Below are positions 1 to 7,796 of a DNA stretch of 35,183 nucleotides, piece by piece. The position numbers and the translations under genes were made by a program. How positions within the stretch are numbered: position 1 is the stretch's first letter; the number at the start of each line of letters is the position of its first letter. Source of the stretch: Chlamydiales bacterium (GTDB lineage: Bacteria; Chlamydiota; Chlamydiia; Chlamydiales; Rhabdochlamydiaceae); NCBI GenBank assembly GCA_031281085.1, contig JAITFW010000076.1, positions 1 through 35,183 of the forward strand, read 5' to 3'. The notes beneath the pieces are model-generated. The model searched no databases, was not told where the DNA came from, and worked only from the letters and a program-made list of their open reading frames with translations.

Positions 1-222
1 AAAACACAAATGCCAAAAAAAAGAAGCAAGAAGAATCCTCTGACAGCGGAAGATAAGAAAAATAACCGACAACTTTCAAGCGATCGGGTTCTCAATGAAA
101 ACGTGATCGGTAGTCTGAAACGGTTTAAGATCATATCCGACCGGTATAGAAATAGGCGTAAAAGATTCTCCTTACGCTTCAATCTCATTGCGGGAATCTA
201 CAACCTGGAGCTGGTGCAATGA
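1..222 (+). CDS. IS5-family transposase, C-terminal end (partial)
   Basis: This is the 3' end of a DDE transposase gene whose start lies left of the window; the frame is open from base 1. The last 70 or so residues carry the usual IS5-family tail: a basic stretch, 'NRQLSSDRV', an Asn-Glu-Asn-Val-Ile-Gly-x-Leu-Lys-Arg-Phe segment that holds the final catalytic Glu of the DDE triad, then 'RYRNRRKRFSLRFNLIAGIYN'-like sequence up to the stop. It would have catalysed cut-and-paste movement of its own element. A second copy, inverted and differing at only a few bases, lies at the right-hand edge (35084-35183). Whether the whole gene is intact cannot be judged here. Confidence 0.85.
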   Translation, partial: KTQMPKKRSKKNPLTAEDKKNNRQLSSDRVLNENVIGSLKRFKIISDRYRNRRKRFSLRFNLIAGIYNLELVQ

Positions 223-237
223 ATTTCGAAAGAGATC
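1..237 (+). mobile_element. IS5-family insertion sequence, right end
   Basis: Alignment with the inverted copy at the other edge sets the limit of the element: both share sequence through the transposase stop and on to 'GAATTTCGAAAGAG[A/G]TC' and then diverge after a TA. The terminal inverted repeat therefore probably begins GA(C/T)CTCTTTCGAAATTC, with a short TA-type target duplication. The left end is outside the window. Confidence 0.75.
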
Positions 238-604
238 TAATGGGCATATGAAAAATTCTGCGAAAAATGGGGCCTTGTGGACTGCTTTATAACCTAACCG
301 GTATTGCACCACCCTAAATGGGAGCTGCGTTATTACTGTTTCCGTCTTTGGAAGTAAAAAAAGGAACCTATGAATCAGAGCATGCAGGAGATAGTTTAAA
401 AAAAATAGGTAGGAGAAGACCGAAAAGCCTAAAAAATCTTTAGCGACTTCCCCTTCTCTTAAAACAAGTTCCTGTGGGATTGCGCAAAAAGTTCATTCTT
501 GCGGTTGTTGTGAAAAAAATTTAACGAGGAAATGGAAAAAATCTCTCTGCACATTAACTCGGTTATCCTTTAAAATGAAAGATTCACAATCTTATAAGGA
601 TAGT
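238..604. other. Non-coding gap with a possible decayed gene
   Basis: No intact gene is present between the IS end and the acyltransferase gene. Plus-strand frame 2 from about 242 to 355 reads like old coding sequence (AYEKFCEKWGLVDCFIT, stop, then PVLHHPKWELRYYCFRLWK, stop), and stops then become frequent in all frames. I do not recognise the family. The piece abuts the IS, so it may be the tail of a gene destroyed by the insertion. Chance is an alternative. Confidence 0.3.
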
Positions 605-1279
605 ATGGAGAACCTTTCGTTATTTTGTCTGGATAGCTGTAAACACAGAGAGTTGTTTAACGACTTAAAATATCCTTGGGAAGCACTAGAGCAACTTTCT
701 GCTTATCTTTTAAAACAAAAACTGGGAAAGATTGAAATAGACATCGTTTCTGGGGTATTGCTTGTAGATAGTGATAAGATTTCTATTGGTTCTGGAACAA
801 TTATTGAACCAGGTGCTTATATACAGGGCCCTTGTGTTATTGGTCGGGGTTGCCAGATTCGCCAGGGGGCTTACATTCGAGGAAATGTGCTAATTGCGGA
901 TCAATGTGTAATTGGTCATGGTTCTGAGATAAAACGTTCTATTTTTTTTAATAAAGCTGCAGCTCCTCATTTTAATTATGTAGGGGACTCTATTTTAGGT
1001 GGCAATGTCAATCTTGGTGCAGGGGTGAAATGTGCAAATTACCGATTAGATCATCAATGTATTTCTGTTTATTGGGGTTCGCAAAAAATAAAAACCCGAC
1101 TCCAAAAACTAGGTGTATGCATAGGGGATAATTCTCAAATTGGATGCAACACTGTAATCAATCCTGGCACCTGTATAGGCAAAGATGTGATCTGCTATCC
1201 AAATATGACCTTGCAGGGGTATATTCCAAAAAAAAGCCTTGTGAAACCCTCTTCTCATGTGATGGTAGAATCTTTATGA
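605..1279 (+). CDS. GlmU-like left-handed beta-helix acyltransferase
   Basis: A 224-residue protein made mostly of hexapeptide repeats (Ile-Gly-x-Gly-x-x-Ile type, about residues 60-215), the left-handed beta-helix of trimeric acyltransferases. A segment with 'PHFNYVGDSILGGNVNLGAG' matches the acetyltransferase active-site region of GlmU, including the His and Tyr of the E. coli His-x-x-Tyr-x-Gly-Asp pattern. The N-terminal uridylyltransferase domain of true GlmU is absent, so it may only acetylate a sugar phosphate, or act on another acceptor. I recall Chlamydia having a similar gene (CT629) beside the prenyl synthase gene. The start was placed at 605 because AAGGA lies 4 bases upstream; an in-frame ATG at 575 lacks a ribosome site. 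The stop overlaps the next ATG (ATGA at 1276-1279). Confidence 0.8.
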   Translation: MENLSLFCLDSCKHRELFNDLKYPWEALEQLSAYLLKQKLGKIEIDIVSGVLLVDSDKISIGSGTIIEPGAYIQGPCVIGRGCQIRQGAYIRGNVLIADQCVIGHGSEIKRSIFFNKAAAPHFNYVGDSILGGNVNLGAGVKCANYRLDHQCISVYWGSQKIKTRLQKLGVCIGDNSQIGCNTVINPGTCIGKDVICYPNMTLQGYIPKKSLVKPSSHVMVESL

Positions 1280-2166
1280 CAACCTTAATAAACCAATCCT
1301 CTTTTTCTTCGTATTTAGAAAAAGTGGATCAAAAAATTGCCCAAAGTCTTCTTGATTTTGGAGAAAAAACCAAATTACGCGATGCTTGCGAATACGCTTT
1401 AATGAGTGGTGGTAAGCGTTTTCGCCCTTTAATCGTCATCTTAGTTGCTGAAGCGCTAAACCATCAACTAGACGTTTCAGACGCAGCTTTAGCTGTAGAG
1501 TTTTTTCATACAGCTTCTTTAATTGTCGATGATCTTCCCTGCATGGATAATGATGATCAAAGACGTGACAAACCCTCTACTCATAAGATCTATGGAGAAT
1601 CAATAGCTCTTTTAGCTAGTTATTCTTTGATGACAGCTGGATTTGGTAAGATTCATCAAAATACGGAGATTCTTAAAAGATCCTCACCTCCTTTTTCTAC
1701 ATCAGGCGATGCTATTTGTACATTAGCTCTTTCCATTGCTGCCCAATGCTCTGGGGTTTTAGGTGCTACAGGAGGACAGTTTTTTGATCTTTTTCCTCCA
1801 GACCCTTCTTTGAAAACCGCACAAAGAGTGATCTCTCAAAAAACAGGAGCTCTTTTTGAAATCGCTTTTGCTTTCGGTTGGCTTTTTGGAGGAGGAGATA
1901 GAGAACAACTTGAGTTAATTAAAAAACTAGCCTATCATTTTGGTTTTGCTTTTCAAATTGCAGATGATCTTCATGATATCGAACAAGATGAGCAAGAAGA
2001 TCTTAAACTTAGCATAGCTCATATGTTGGGTCCTAAAAAAGCATGGGAATATTTTCAAAGTGAGCTGTCTAGCTGTTGTGAACACTTAAAGAAGCTAGGT
2101 CTTTTCACCCCTTCTTTTGAAAGGATTATCGATCTGCTTTCTCACTACGCAAAGTTTGAGAAATAG
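1276..2166 (+). CDS. ispA: Polyprenyl (probably geranylgeranyl) diphosphate synthase
   Basis: Trans-isoprenyl diphosphate synthase, 296 residues, condensing isopentenyl diphosphate onto allylic diphosphates in the cytoplasm to make precursors for longer prenyl chains. The first Asp-rich motif 'DDLPCMDNDD' is at residues 85-94 with the two-residue insertion of bacterial type II enzymes, the GGKR(F)RP substrate motif is at 45-51, and the second Asp motif 'FQIADDLHD' is near 226-234. The residue five before the first motif is Ala80, where E. coli FPP synthase has Tyr; a small residue there favours a C20 product (inference). The start at 1276 gives an ATGA overlap with the acyltransferase gene; the frame is open further upstream to 1144 but that would overlap deeply. 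No strong Shine-Dalgarno is seen, consistent with translational coupling. Confidence 0.9.
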   Translation: MTTLINQSSFSSYLEKVDQKIAQSLLDFGEKTKLRDACEYALMSGGKRFRPLIVILVAEALNHQLDVSDAALAVEFFHTASLIVDDLPCMDNDDQRRDKPSTHKIYGESIALLASYSLMTAGFGKIHQNTEILKRSSPPFSTSGDAICTLALSIAAQCSGVLGATGGQFFDLFPPDPSLKTAQRVISQKTGALFEIAFAFGWLFGGGDREQLELIKKLAYHFGFAFQIADDLHDIEQDEQEDLKLSIAHMLGPKKAWEYFQSELSSCCEHLKKLGLFTPSFERIIDLLSHYAKFEK

Positions 2167-2289
2167 TTTTCCTCTCTATACAAACTTCCCATTTATATGG
2201 ATTGTTTTATAAAAATGTTGTATATTGATTGTTATAGTATTTAATCAACACATTTTCTAGGTTTTTAATTAAAAATAAGGATTTAAACG

Positions 2290-2850
2290 ATGGCTATTTC
2301 AACAAATTATTTGCGGTTAAACAACGAACTCGATTCACAAGAAGACTCTCAGAGGAATAAAAGTTTTAAAAGTGTAAAAGATTGGTCTGTTGATGTGCAA
2401 TGCAGTGGAAATACGTATGATGGTATACGTGTTTTCGCAAGAGAGTCTTCTATAACTGTAGTTGCTTTAGTTAATAAAACTTTTTTTTCTTTTAATGTGA
2501 CTTATGCTGAACAAGCACAAAAAGCATGCGAGCTCTTTTTAGAAACCGTGAAAAAATATAGCGGAAGCGTGGATTCCGTTAAACTTTGGAAAATATTACC
2601 ATATAAAGAGTTATATACAGTACCCCTGGAATTAATAGATATTTGGATAGCTGATACTTTTCCAGAAGCAAATGTAGAAAGTAAAACATTACAAAAAGGC
2701 TATTGCTTCTTCATCGAAAGAGAAAATGGTGATGGAATACAAAAATACGAACCAGAATCTCTTTATAAAAAAACAGTTAGAAGTGTAAGCAAGTGTTGCT
2801 CTATACTTTCTCGTAGTGAAAGTAAGAGCCTGTCTTCACAATGTAAGTAA
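2290..2850 (+). CDS. Unrecognised protein, 3' end altered by an IS
   Basis: A 186-residue protein that I cannot assign to a family. It has a polar N-terminus rich in Ser, Asn and Asp, no signal peptide and no membrane segment, a likely mixed alpha/beta centre ('SITVVALVNKTFFSFNVTY', then a helix with 'AEQAQKACELFLETVKKY'), and a Ser/Lys-rich tail. AAGGA sits 9 bases before the ATG. The final seven or so residues and the stop are encoded by the terminal repeat of a decayed IS that begins near 2826, so the native C-terminus has probably been lost. A secreted effector would fit the polar, lineage-restricted look, but nothing in the sequence proves it. Confidence 0.6.
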   Translation: MAISTNYLRLNNELDSQEDSQRNKSFKSVKDWSVDVQCSGNTYDGIRVFARESSITVVALVNKTFFSFNVTYAEQAQKACELFLETVKKYSGSVDSVKLWKILPYKELYTVPLELIDIWIADTFPEANVESKTLQKGYCFFIERENGDGIQKYEPESLYKKTVRSVSKCCSILSRSESKSLSSQCK

Positions 2851-3166
2851 AATTGTGTAAAATCTTTGGATAAGAGGTAGTTATGACTTATCCAAGCGAT
2901 CTAAACGATGCACAATGGAAACTGATTCAAGATCACTTGAAACCGGTAATTATGGTAAAAACCATAAGTATAGCCAAAGAGTTTTGATAAGCGCTGTTTT
3001 TTATGTGATAAAAACAGGTTGTCAATGGCGTTTCTCACCCAAAGAATATCCACCGCGGAAAACAGTGTATAGTTTTTATAAACGATCTAAAGATAGAGGG
3101 TGGTGGGAAAAAATGATGCAAGATCTTGTACAAAAGAGTCGCATGAAAAGGTGTTTTTGTGAAAGA
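2826..3166 (+). mobile_element. Decayed IS5-family element, left end only
   Basis: The sequence 'GAGCCTGTCTTCACAATG' at 2826-2843 looks like the terminal repeat of an IS5-type element and lies about 57 bases before a transposase start. No matching inverted end is found before recA, so only the left part remains. It differs from the IS at the window edges, whose end is GACCTCTTTCG. Confidence 0.6.
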
Positions 3167-3169
3167 TAA
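2883..3169 (+). pseudogene. IS5-family transposase remnant (frameshifted, truncated)
   Basis: Starting at 2883 the frame reads MTYPSDLNDAQWKLIQDHLK, the standard N-terminus of this transposase group (helix-turn-helix, DUF4096-type). Near 2945-2949 one base seems to be missing, and the continuation is in the frame that starts at 2915: a 'NYGKNHKYSQRVLISAVFYV' stretch followed by 'IKTGCQWRF', 'YPPRKTVYSFYKR' and 'WWEKMMQDL'. The gene then ends after about 95 residues, without the catalytic DDE domain. It cannot encode an active transposase. Confidence 0.85.
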
Positions 3170-3193
3170 GCCACCTGTAATAACCGGTGGCTT
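3168..3193 (-). terminator. recA terminator hairpin
   Basis: AAGCCACC (3168-3175) pairs perfectly with GGTGGCTT (3186-3193) around a 10-base loop. It lies 7 bases past the recA stop on the minus strand. The plus-strand side is followed by GTTTTGTT, so it could also stop transcription coming from the IS remnant. Confidence 0.65.
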
Positions 3194-3199
3194 GTTTTG

Positions 3200-4252
3200 T
3201 TAGACCAAAGCTTCTTCTTTCACAAGAGAAGGAATCGAGCCTTTAGCTTCTTTGATCTTAGCTAGAATTAATCCTTCTATTTCTTCTACTAGATGAGGGT
3301 TTTTTTTCAATTCTTCTCTAGCGGATTCTCTTCCTTGCCCTAAGCGATGGCTTTGAAAACTAAACCAAGTGCCTTTCTTTTCAACAATACCTAGATCAAC
3401 TCCTAAGTCGATTAAAGTACCAATGCGGGAAATTCCCTCGTTGAATAAAATATCAAACTCCGCTACCTGAAAAGGAGGAGATACTTTATTTTTAACAACT
3501 TTTACTTTAACACGGTTGCCAACTTCTGTGTTATCTGGACCTTTAATGCTGCCACAGCGACGAATATCTAATCGAACAGAGGCGTAAAACTTTAAAGCTT
3601 TTCCTCCTGTTGTGGTCTCTGGATTGCCAAACATAATTCCAATTTTTTCACGTATTTGGTTAATAAAAATAGCACAAGTATTGCTTTTAGAAAGAGTTGC
3701 CGTTAACTTTCTAAGAGCCTGAGACATCATTCTTGCTTGCAACCCCATAAAAGAGTCGCCGATTTCTCCTTCTAGCTCACTTTTAGGAACCAAAGCTGCA
3801 ACAGAGTCAATGACTATGACGTCTATTGCATTAGAGCGTGCTAGCATCTCCGCAATATTTAGAGCTTCTTCTCCTGAATCAGGTTGAGAGATCAATAGCT
3901 CGTCGAGTTTAACACCGATTTTAGCAGCATAAGCCGGATCTAGCGCATGTTCTGCATCTATGTAGGCAGCAAGACCTCCACTTTTTTGTGCATTGGCAAC
4001 AATGTGGGTAGCAAGCGTGGATTTTCCGGAGGATTCATGACCAAATATCTCTACAATTCTTCCACGAGGCACTCCTCCAATTCCCAATGCGAGATCCAGA
4101 GTGATTGCACCTGTTTTAATCACCCCCATCTCTCCTTTTAAAGAGGAATGTTTACCTAGGGTCATGATAGAGCCTTCACCAAATTGTTTTTCAATTTGTG
4201 TCATTGCTAGTTCTAGAGCTTTTCTTTTTCCTGCATCATTTTGTTGAGTCAT
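3200..4252 (-). CDS. recA: Recombinase RecA
   Basis: DNA-dependent ATPase that forms filaments on single-stranded DNA and drives homologous recombination and repair. Its 350 residues are the normal family length. Walker A 'GHESSGKST' is at 71-79, the catalytic Glu region 'DAEHALDP' at 99-106, Walker B '[12 protein letters not shown]' at 145-156, DNA loop L1 around '[20 protein letters not shown]' (161-180), and loop L2 ends in '[14 protein letters not shown]'. Phe168 replaces the more usual His in loop L1. AAGGAAC precedes the ATG. It is divergent from glucokinase over 122 bases. In Chlamydia recA sits next to the cyclo-ligase gene (as I recall, CT650/CT649); here about 8 kb separate them. 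No LexA-type palindrome was seen upstream. Confidence 0.97.
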   Translation of the reverse strand: MTQQNDAGKRKALELAMTQIEKQFGEGSIMTLGKHSSLKGEMGVIKTGAITLDLALGIGGVPRGRIVEIFGHESSGKSTLATHIVANAQKSGGLAAYIDAEHALDPAYAAKIGVKLDELLISQPDSGEEALNIAEMLARSNAIDVIVIDSVAALVPKSELEGEIGDSFMGLQARMMSQALRKLTATLSKSNTCAIFINQIREKIGIMFGNPETTTGGKALKFYASVRLDIRRCGSIKGPDNTEVGNRVKVKVVKNKVSPPFQVAEFDILFNEGISRIGTLIDLGVDLGIVEKKGTWFSFQSHRLGQGRESAREELKKNPHLVEEIEGLILAKIKEAKGSIPSLVKEEALV

Positions 4253-4280
4253 AAAGTTCCTTTTGTTATCTGATCTTAAG

Positions 4281-4308
4281 ATTGAATCTGGTCGAGCCTT
4301 TGCGTCAA
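4281..4308 (-). promoter_or_regulatory. Candidate recA promoter
   Basis: On the minus strand TTGACG (4308-4303) is followed after 16 bases by TTCAAT (4286-4281), a fair match to the vegetative sigma consensus with a near-ideal -35. It leaves about 28 bases to the recA ATG. Pattern match only. Confidence 0.4.
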
Positions 4309-4374
4309 GGATAATCGATTTTGTAAATGGTGTCTAATTCGAGAGTGAATTATAAAAAAAATAAAGGATCATTT

Positions 4375-5352
4375 ATGTTGTTAGCAGGGGATATAGGGGG
4401 AACAAAAGTGAGTTTAGCTCTTTTTAAGGAAGAGTTGCAGCTACAATGCGTAGAGGAAAAAACCTTTCCTAGTCGTGATTTTTCTGACTTTTCTTCTTTA
4501 CTACATCATTTTCTAGCTCCATTTCCTAACATTTCTATTTCCCGAGCTGGATTTGGGATAGCTGGGCCTGTGCAAGATGGGGTTTGTCGAGCAACAAATC
4601 TACCTTGGACCCTTTCTGCAGAGGAGTTGCAACATCAATGTAAAATCCCTCATGTATTTTTACTCAACGATCTAGAAGCTAGCGGATGGGGTTTGCAACT
4701 TCTTTCTCCTAGCAAATATATAACATTAAACGAAGGAAAAAAAATAGCTGGTAATAGGGTATTGATTTCTGCTGGAACAGGTTTAGGAGAATCGGGTCTT
4801 TTTTGGAATACAAAAATACATCATCCTATTGCAACAGAGGGTGGCCATGCCGATTTTGCTCCTTGTAACGAAGAGCAGGTAGAGCTTTTTTCTTATTTAT
4901 ATAAGCAATACAAACATGTTTCTTACGAAAGAATTTTATCAGGGTACGGACTTTATCAAATATATCGATTTTTAGTCGATACACATAAAGAACAAAGCGA
5001 TCCGGAAATTGAGGCAATTTCTACCAAATTAGAGCCACAAAGAGTTGTGATAGAAAAAGCGCTAGAGAATTTGTCTCCAGTTTGTATACGTACCATAGAG
5101 ATATTTGTTTCCATATATGGTGCAGAAGCTGGAAACTTAGCGCTTAAGTATCTAGCTAGAGGAGGGGTTTATTTAGGAGGTGGGTTAGCACCAAGGCTAT
5201 TGCCTTTTTTTAAACACGGCGGCTTTATGTCAGCTTTTATAGCAAAAGGAAGATTTTCTTCCCTTATGCAAGAGATTCCTATCTATCTTATATTAGAAGA
5301 TACAACAGCTTTGTTTGGTGCGGCACATTATGCTAAAACGAGAACTCTTTGA
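4375..5352 (+). CDS. glk: Glucokinase (ROK-unrelated Glk family)
   Basis: Phosphorylates glucose with ATP to give glucose 6-phosphate for glycolysis, in the cytoplasm. From the start at 4375 the protein is 325 residues, normal for E. coli-type Glk. The ATP phosphate-1 loop 'GDIGGTK' is at 5-11, the catalytic Asp lies in 'LLNDLEASG' (Asp99), 'SAGTGLGES' (132-140) is the second phosphate/adenosine element, and 'EGGHADFAP' (155-163) contacts glucose. The frame is open back to 4327, but AAAGGATC just before 4375 and the family N-terminus favour the shorter form. C. trachomatis takes up glucose 6-phosphate and has no glucokinase, whereas environmental chlamydiae do, so this gene supports the latter. 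Its 3' end overlaps the convergent peptidase gene by 60 bases. Confidence 0.93.
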   Translation: MLLAGDIGGTKVSLALFKEELQLQCVEEKTFPSRDFSDFSSLLHHFLAPFPNISISRAGFGIAGPVQDGVCRATNLPWTLSAEELQHQCKIPHVFLLNDLEASGWGLQLLSPSKYITLNEGKKIAGNRVLISAGTGLGESGLFWNTKIHHPIATEGGHADFAPCNEEQVELFSYLYKQYKHVSYERILSGYGLYQIYRFLVDTHKEQSDPEIEAISTKLEPQRVVIEKALENLSPVCIRTIEIFVSIYGAEAGNLALKYLARGGVYLGGGLAPRLLPFFKHGGFMSAFIAKGRFSSLMQEIPIYLILEDTTALFGAAHYAKTRTL

Positions 5353-6111
5353 ATGCCAGTAGCGAATCACAAAAGAATGATCGGAAGGGTTTTCGTTTAC
5401 AGGTTTTCTTACTTCTAAAACCTCTTCCATTCTTTTAGAGAGATTGCGTAAATGAACTCCTTCTTCAGGTGTACTTTCAATACAGCTCTCTTTATCGATG
5501 ACAATAATTACGTGTCCTTTCCACACAATTAAATCAAGAGGTTTTAATAAAGAAAGGATCTCTTGTTTTTCTAAATGTTCAATTTCAAGACCCTCTTTAT
5601 AGTTTACTAAATCAGAGGTATTGCGAGGCGTGTATCCGTTAGTGGCGTAATAGAGGAGACCGGAGCAATCTATCCCTTTGAGTTGCCAGATATTTTGTAT
5701 CTTTGAGTCTAGGCTAGAGAGTTTTGCTGTGGGAGGGTAGAGTTTGAGTATTTTAGTAGTCCCTTTTGGCCAGTTTCCTCCCCACAAATAAGGAGTTCCT
5801 ATTAAATTTTTCAAGGTTTTGCAAATTTCATCAACGCTAGGTAAACCGAGTTGTTTTTTGGGAGAAGAACTAGGTAAAAACTCTTTGTGAATATACAATT
5901 CTTTACCGGAGTAGTTAGGGGTTTTTATCTTTAAAATATCTTGGGATAGAGTTTCTTGTGGATCGAGTGACATTCCTGGCAAAAGGATTGTTTCTAAGCA
6001 TTTCATTAATCCTTGATGATCTAAGGGTATACATTCCCCCTTTCCTTTAAAATAGTTAGGAAATTCAGAAGTATTAAATACGGGAATGGGTTCACTGATT
6101 ATTAAAGACAT
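5293..6111 (-). CDS. NlpC/P60 family cysteine peptidase (YkfC-like)
   Basis: 272 residues with an N-terminal SH3-like part and a C-terminal NlpC/P60 fold, the family that cuts gamma-D-Glu-diaminopimelate bonds in peptidoglycan peptides. The core begins at 'LIGTPYLWGG' (103-112); the catalytic Cys is in 'GIDCSGLL' (Cys149), the His in 'VWKGHVIIVID' (His200), and a possible third polar residue is Glu212 in 'CIESTPE'. No signal peptide is seen, so it is probably cytoplasmic and acts on imported muropeptides, as known for YkfC. Its last 19 or so residues are encoded inside the 3' end of glk and look like a non-homologous tail. It is divergent from an OppA gene, which fits a peptide-salvage role. 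Confidence 0.85.
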   Translation of the reverse strand: MSLIISEPIPVFNTSEFPNYFKGKGECIPLDHQGLMKCLETILLPGMSLDPQETLSQDILKIKTPNYSGKELYIHKEFLPSSSPKKQLGLPSVDEICKTLKNLIGTPYLWGGNWPKGTTKILKLYPPTAKLSSLDSKIQNIWQLKGIDCSGLLYYATNGYTPRNTSDLVNYKEGLEIEHLEKQEILSLLKPLDLIVWKGHVIIVIDKESCIESTPEEGVHLRNLSKRMEEVLEVRKPVNENPSDHSFVIRYWHSKSSRFSIMCRTKQSCCIF

Positions 6112-6198
6112 GATTTTTTTTAAGCCTCGTGTTATTAGATCTACTTATCCTATATTGTAAATACAAAGATCTCTTTTATAAAATGATAGGAAGATAAC

Positions 6199-7755
6199 AT
6201 GTTTAAAAATTTTTTCGTGTGTGTTATTGTGATTTTAACCGGTTGTTTTTCTTTTTCAAAAGAAAAAAAAGAGACCCAGTCGCAAGTGCTGCGTATCAAT
6301 ATAGGAGATGATCCTCAAAGTTTAGATCCAAGACGTGCACGTGCTCTTAAAGATATTACCTTATTAAGACATTTATTCGAGGGGCTTACACGTAAAAATC
6401 TACAAGGCAAAGTAGAGTTTGCTTTGGCAAAAGATGTGCAAGTATCGGAAGCGGGAACGCATTATCGATTTACTCTGATTAAAAGCTATTGGTCAAATGG
6501 GGATTTGTTAACAGCACATGATTTTGCTTATGCTTGGCATAAAGTATTAGACCCTGCATTTCCATCAGATATTGCTTATCAAATGTATCTAATTAAAAAT
6601 GCTCAGGCTGTTAAAGAAGGAAAGTTACCTAGTTCGGAGTTGGGAGTTCGTGTGTTATCAGATGATGAATTGGAAATTGAGTTAGAGCATTCAGCGCCTT
6701 ATTTTTTAGAATTGCTATCTTTCCCTCTTTTTTTTCCTGTACATCGCAAATTAGATGCAGAAAATCCAAACTGGGGATGGCAGGACTCTGGATATATTTG
6801 TAATGGTCCCTTTACTCTAGCTCATTGGGAACAACGCAATTTGATCCGATTGCATAAAAATCCTCTATATTGGGATAGTTCTTCTGTTTCTTTATCTGAG
6901 ATTGTAGCCTATATGTTCTCTGAAGAAACAGAATTACGTCTGTTTGAAAGAGGAGAACTTGATTGGGCTGGTTCCCCTTTATCTACTCTTCCTATTGAAG
7001 CTTTAGATTCTTTGAAAAAATCTGCTTATTTTATGGATAAAGAGTTTTTAGGGACGTATTTAGTAAGAATACAAACACAAAAGCCTCCTTTTAATCATCG
7101 ATCTGTTCGATGCTGTTTTGCCTTAGCAGTGAATAGAGGAGATATCGTTTCTCATATCACTCAAGGAAATCAAACAATTGCAACAGGCTTGGTTCCCACA
7201 GAACTAGGCTTGCAAGATAACCCCTATTTTTTAGATGCGGATGTAAAGAGCGCTAAAGAGCTTTTACAACAAGATCTTCCTAAGATTACTCTTCTTTATC
7301 GAGCTGATGAAAAAAATCATGTATTAGCACAAGGATTGCAACAACAATGGATGAAATCCTTGGGAGTGCTTGTAGAGTTAGAAGCCGTGGAGGCAAAAAT
7401 GTATTTTGATCGTGTTTCTAAAGGAGATTATCAATTAGCAACAGGGTCTTGGATTGCAGATTTTGAAGACCCAATAAACTTCTTAGAAGTGTTTAAATAT
7501 AAAAAAGGTGGGTCTAATAATACCGGCTGGGAAGATGCTCATTATATACAGCTACTCAATTCTGCCAATAAAACGGTGGATAACAAACAAAGAAGGCTTT
7601 TTTTAAAACAAGCAGAGCAAGTTTTAATAGATCATATGCCTGTGATTCCTATCTATTATTATCGTATGCTCTATTTAAATCGAAATGTTCGCCAAGTAGC
7701 ATTATCTTCTACCGGAGGAATTGACTTTAAATGGGCTAAAGTTGACAGAAAATAA
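6199..7755 (+). CDS. oppA: Oligopeptide ABC transporter substrate-binding lipoprotein
   Basis: Extracytoplasmic peptide-binding protein (SBP_bac_5 family), 518 residues, close to the usual size. The N-terminus 'MFKNFFVCVIVILTGC' is a lipoprotein signal with lipobox LTGC and lipidated Cys16. Family landmarks include 'DDPQSLDPRRA', 'LFEGLTRKN', 'YWSNGDLLTAHDFAYAWHKV' and 'VNRGDIV'. It should deliver peptides to an Opp permease that is not encoded in this window. AGGAAG precedes the ATG. The neighbouring divergent NlpC/P60 peptidase suggests that the ligand may be peptidoglycan tripeptides; chlamydial OppA proteins of this kind have been reported. The exact ligand cannot be read from the sequence. 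Confidence 0.92.
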   Translation: MFKNFFVCVIVILTGCFSFSKEKKETQSQVLRINIGDDPQSLDPRRARALKDITLLRHLFEGLTRKNLQGKVEFALAKDVQVSEAGTHYRFTLIKSYWSNGDLLTAHDFAYAWHKVLDPAFPSDIAYQMYLIKNAQAVKEGKLPSSELGVRVLSDDELEIELEHSAPYFLELLSFPLFFPVHRKLDAENPNWGWQDSGYICNGPFTLAHWEQRNLIRLHKNPLYWDSSSVSLSEIVAYMFSEETELRLFERGELDWAGSPLSTLPIEALDSLKKSAYFMDKEFLGTYLVRIQTQKPPFNHRSVRCCFALAVNRGDIVSHITQGNQTIATGLVPTELGLQDNPYFLDADVKSAKELLQQDLPKITLLYRADEKNHVLAQGLQQQWMKSLGVLVELEAVEAKMYFDRVSKGDYQLATGSWIADFEDPINFLEVFKYKKGGSNNTGWEDAHYIQLLNSANKTVDNKQRRLFLKQAEQVLIDHMPVIPIYYYRMLYLNRNVRQVALSSTGGIDFKWAKVDRK

Positions 7756-7796
7756 ATTTTTACCTATTTCTTAAGTAAAATTTTTTGAGGTCAATT

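Noticed and set aside
1144-1275. 44-codon N-terminal extension of the prenyl synthase
   Set aside because: It lies entirely within the acyltransferase gene in another frame, and the ATGA overlap start gives the normal family length.
2200-2289. AT-rich stretch with TATAGT before the unrecognised gene, as a promoter
   Set aside because: No -35 at a proper distance; several equally weak alternatives.
6155-6182. TTGTAA, 16 bases, TATAAA upstream of oppA, as a promoter
   Set aside because: The implied transcription start falls inside the ribosome site of oppA, so it would destroy translation initiation. Probably chance in AT-rich DNA.
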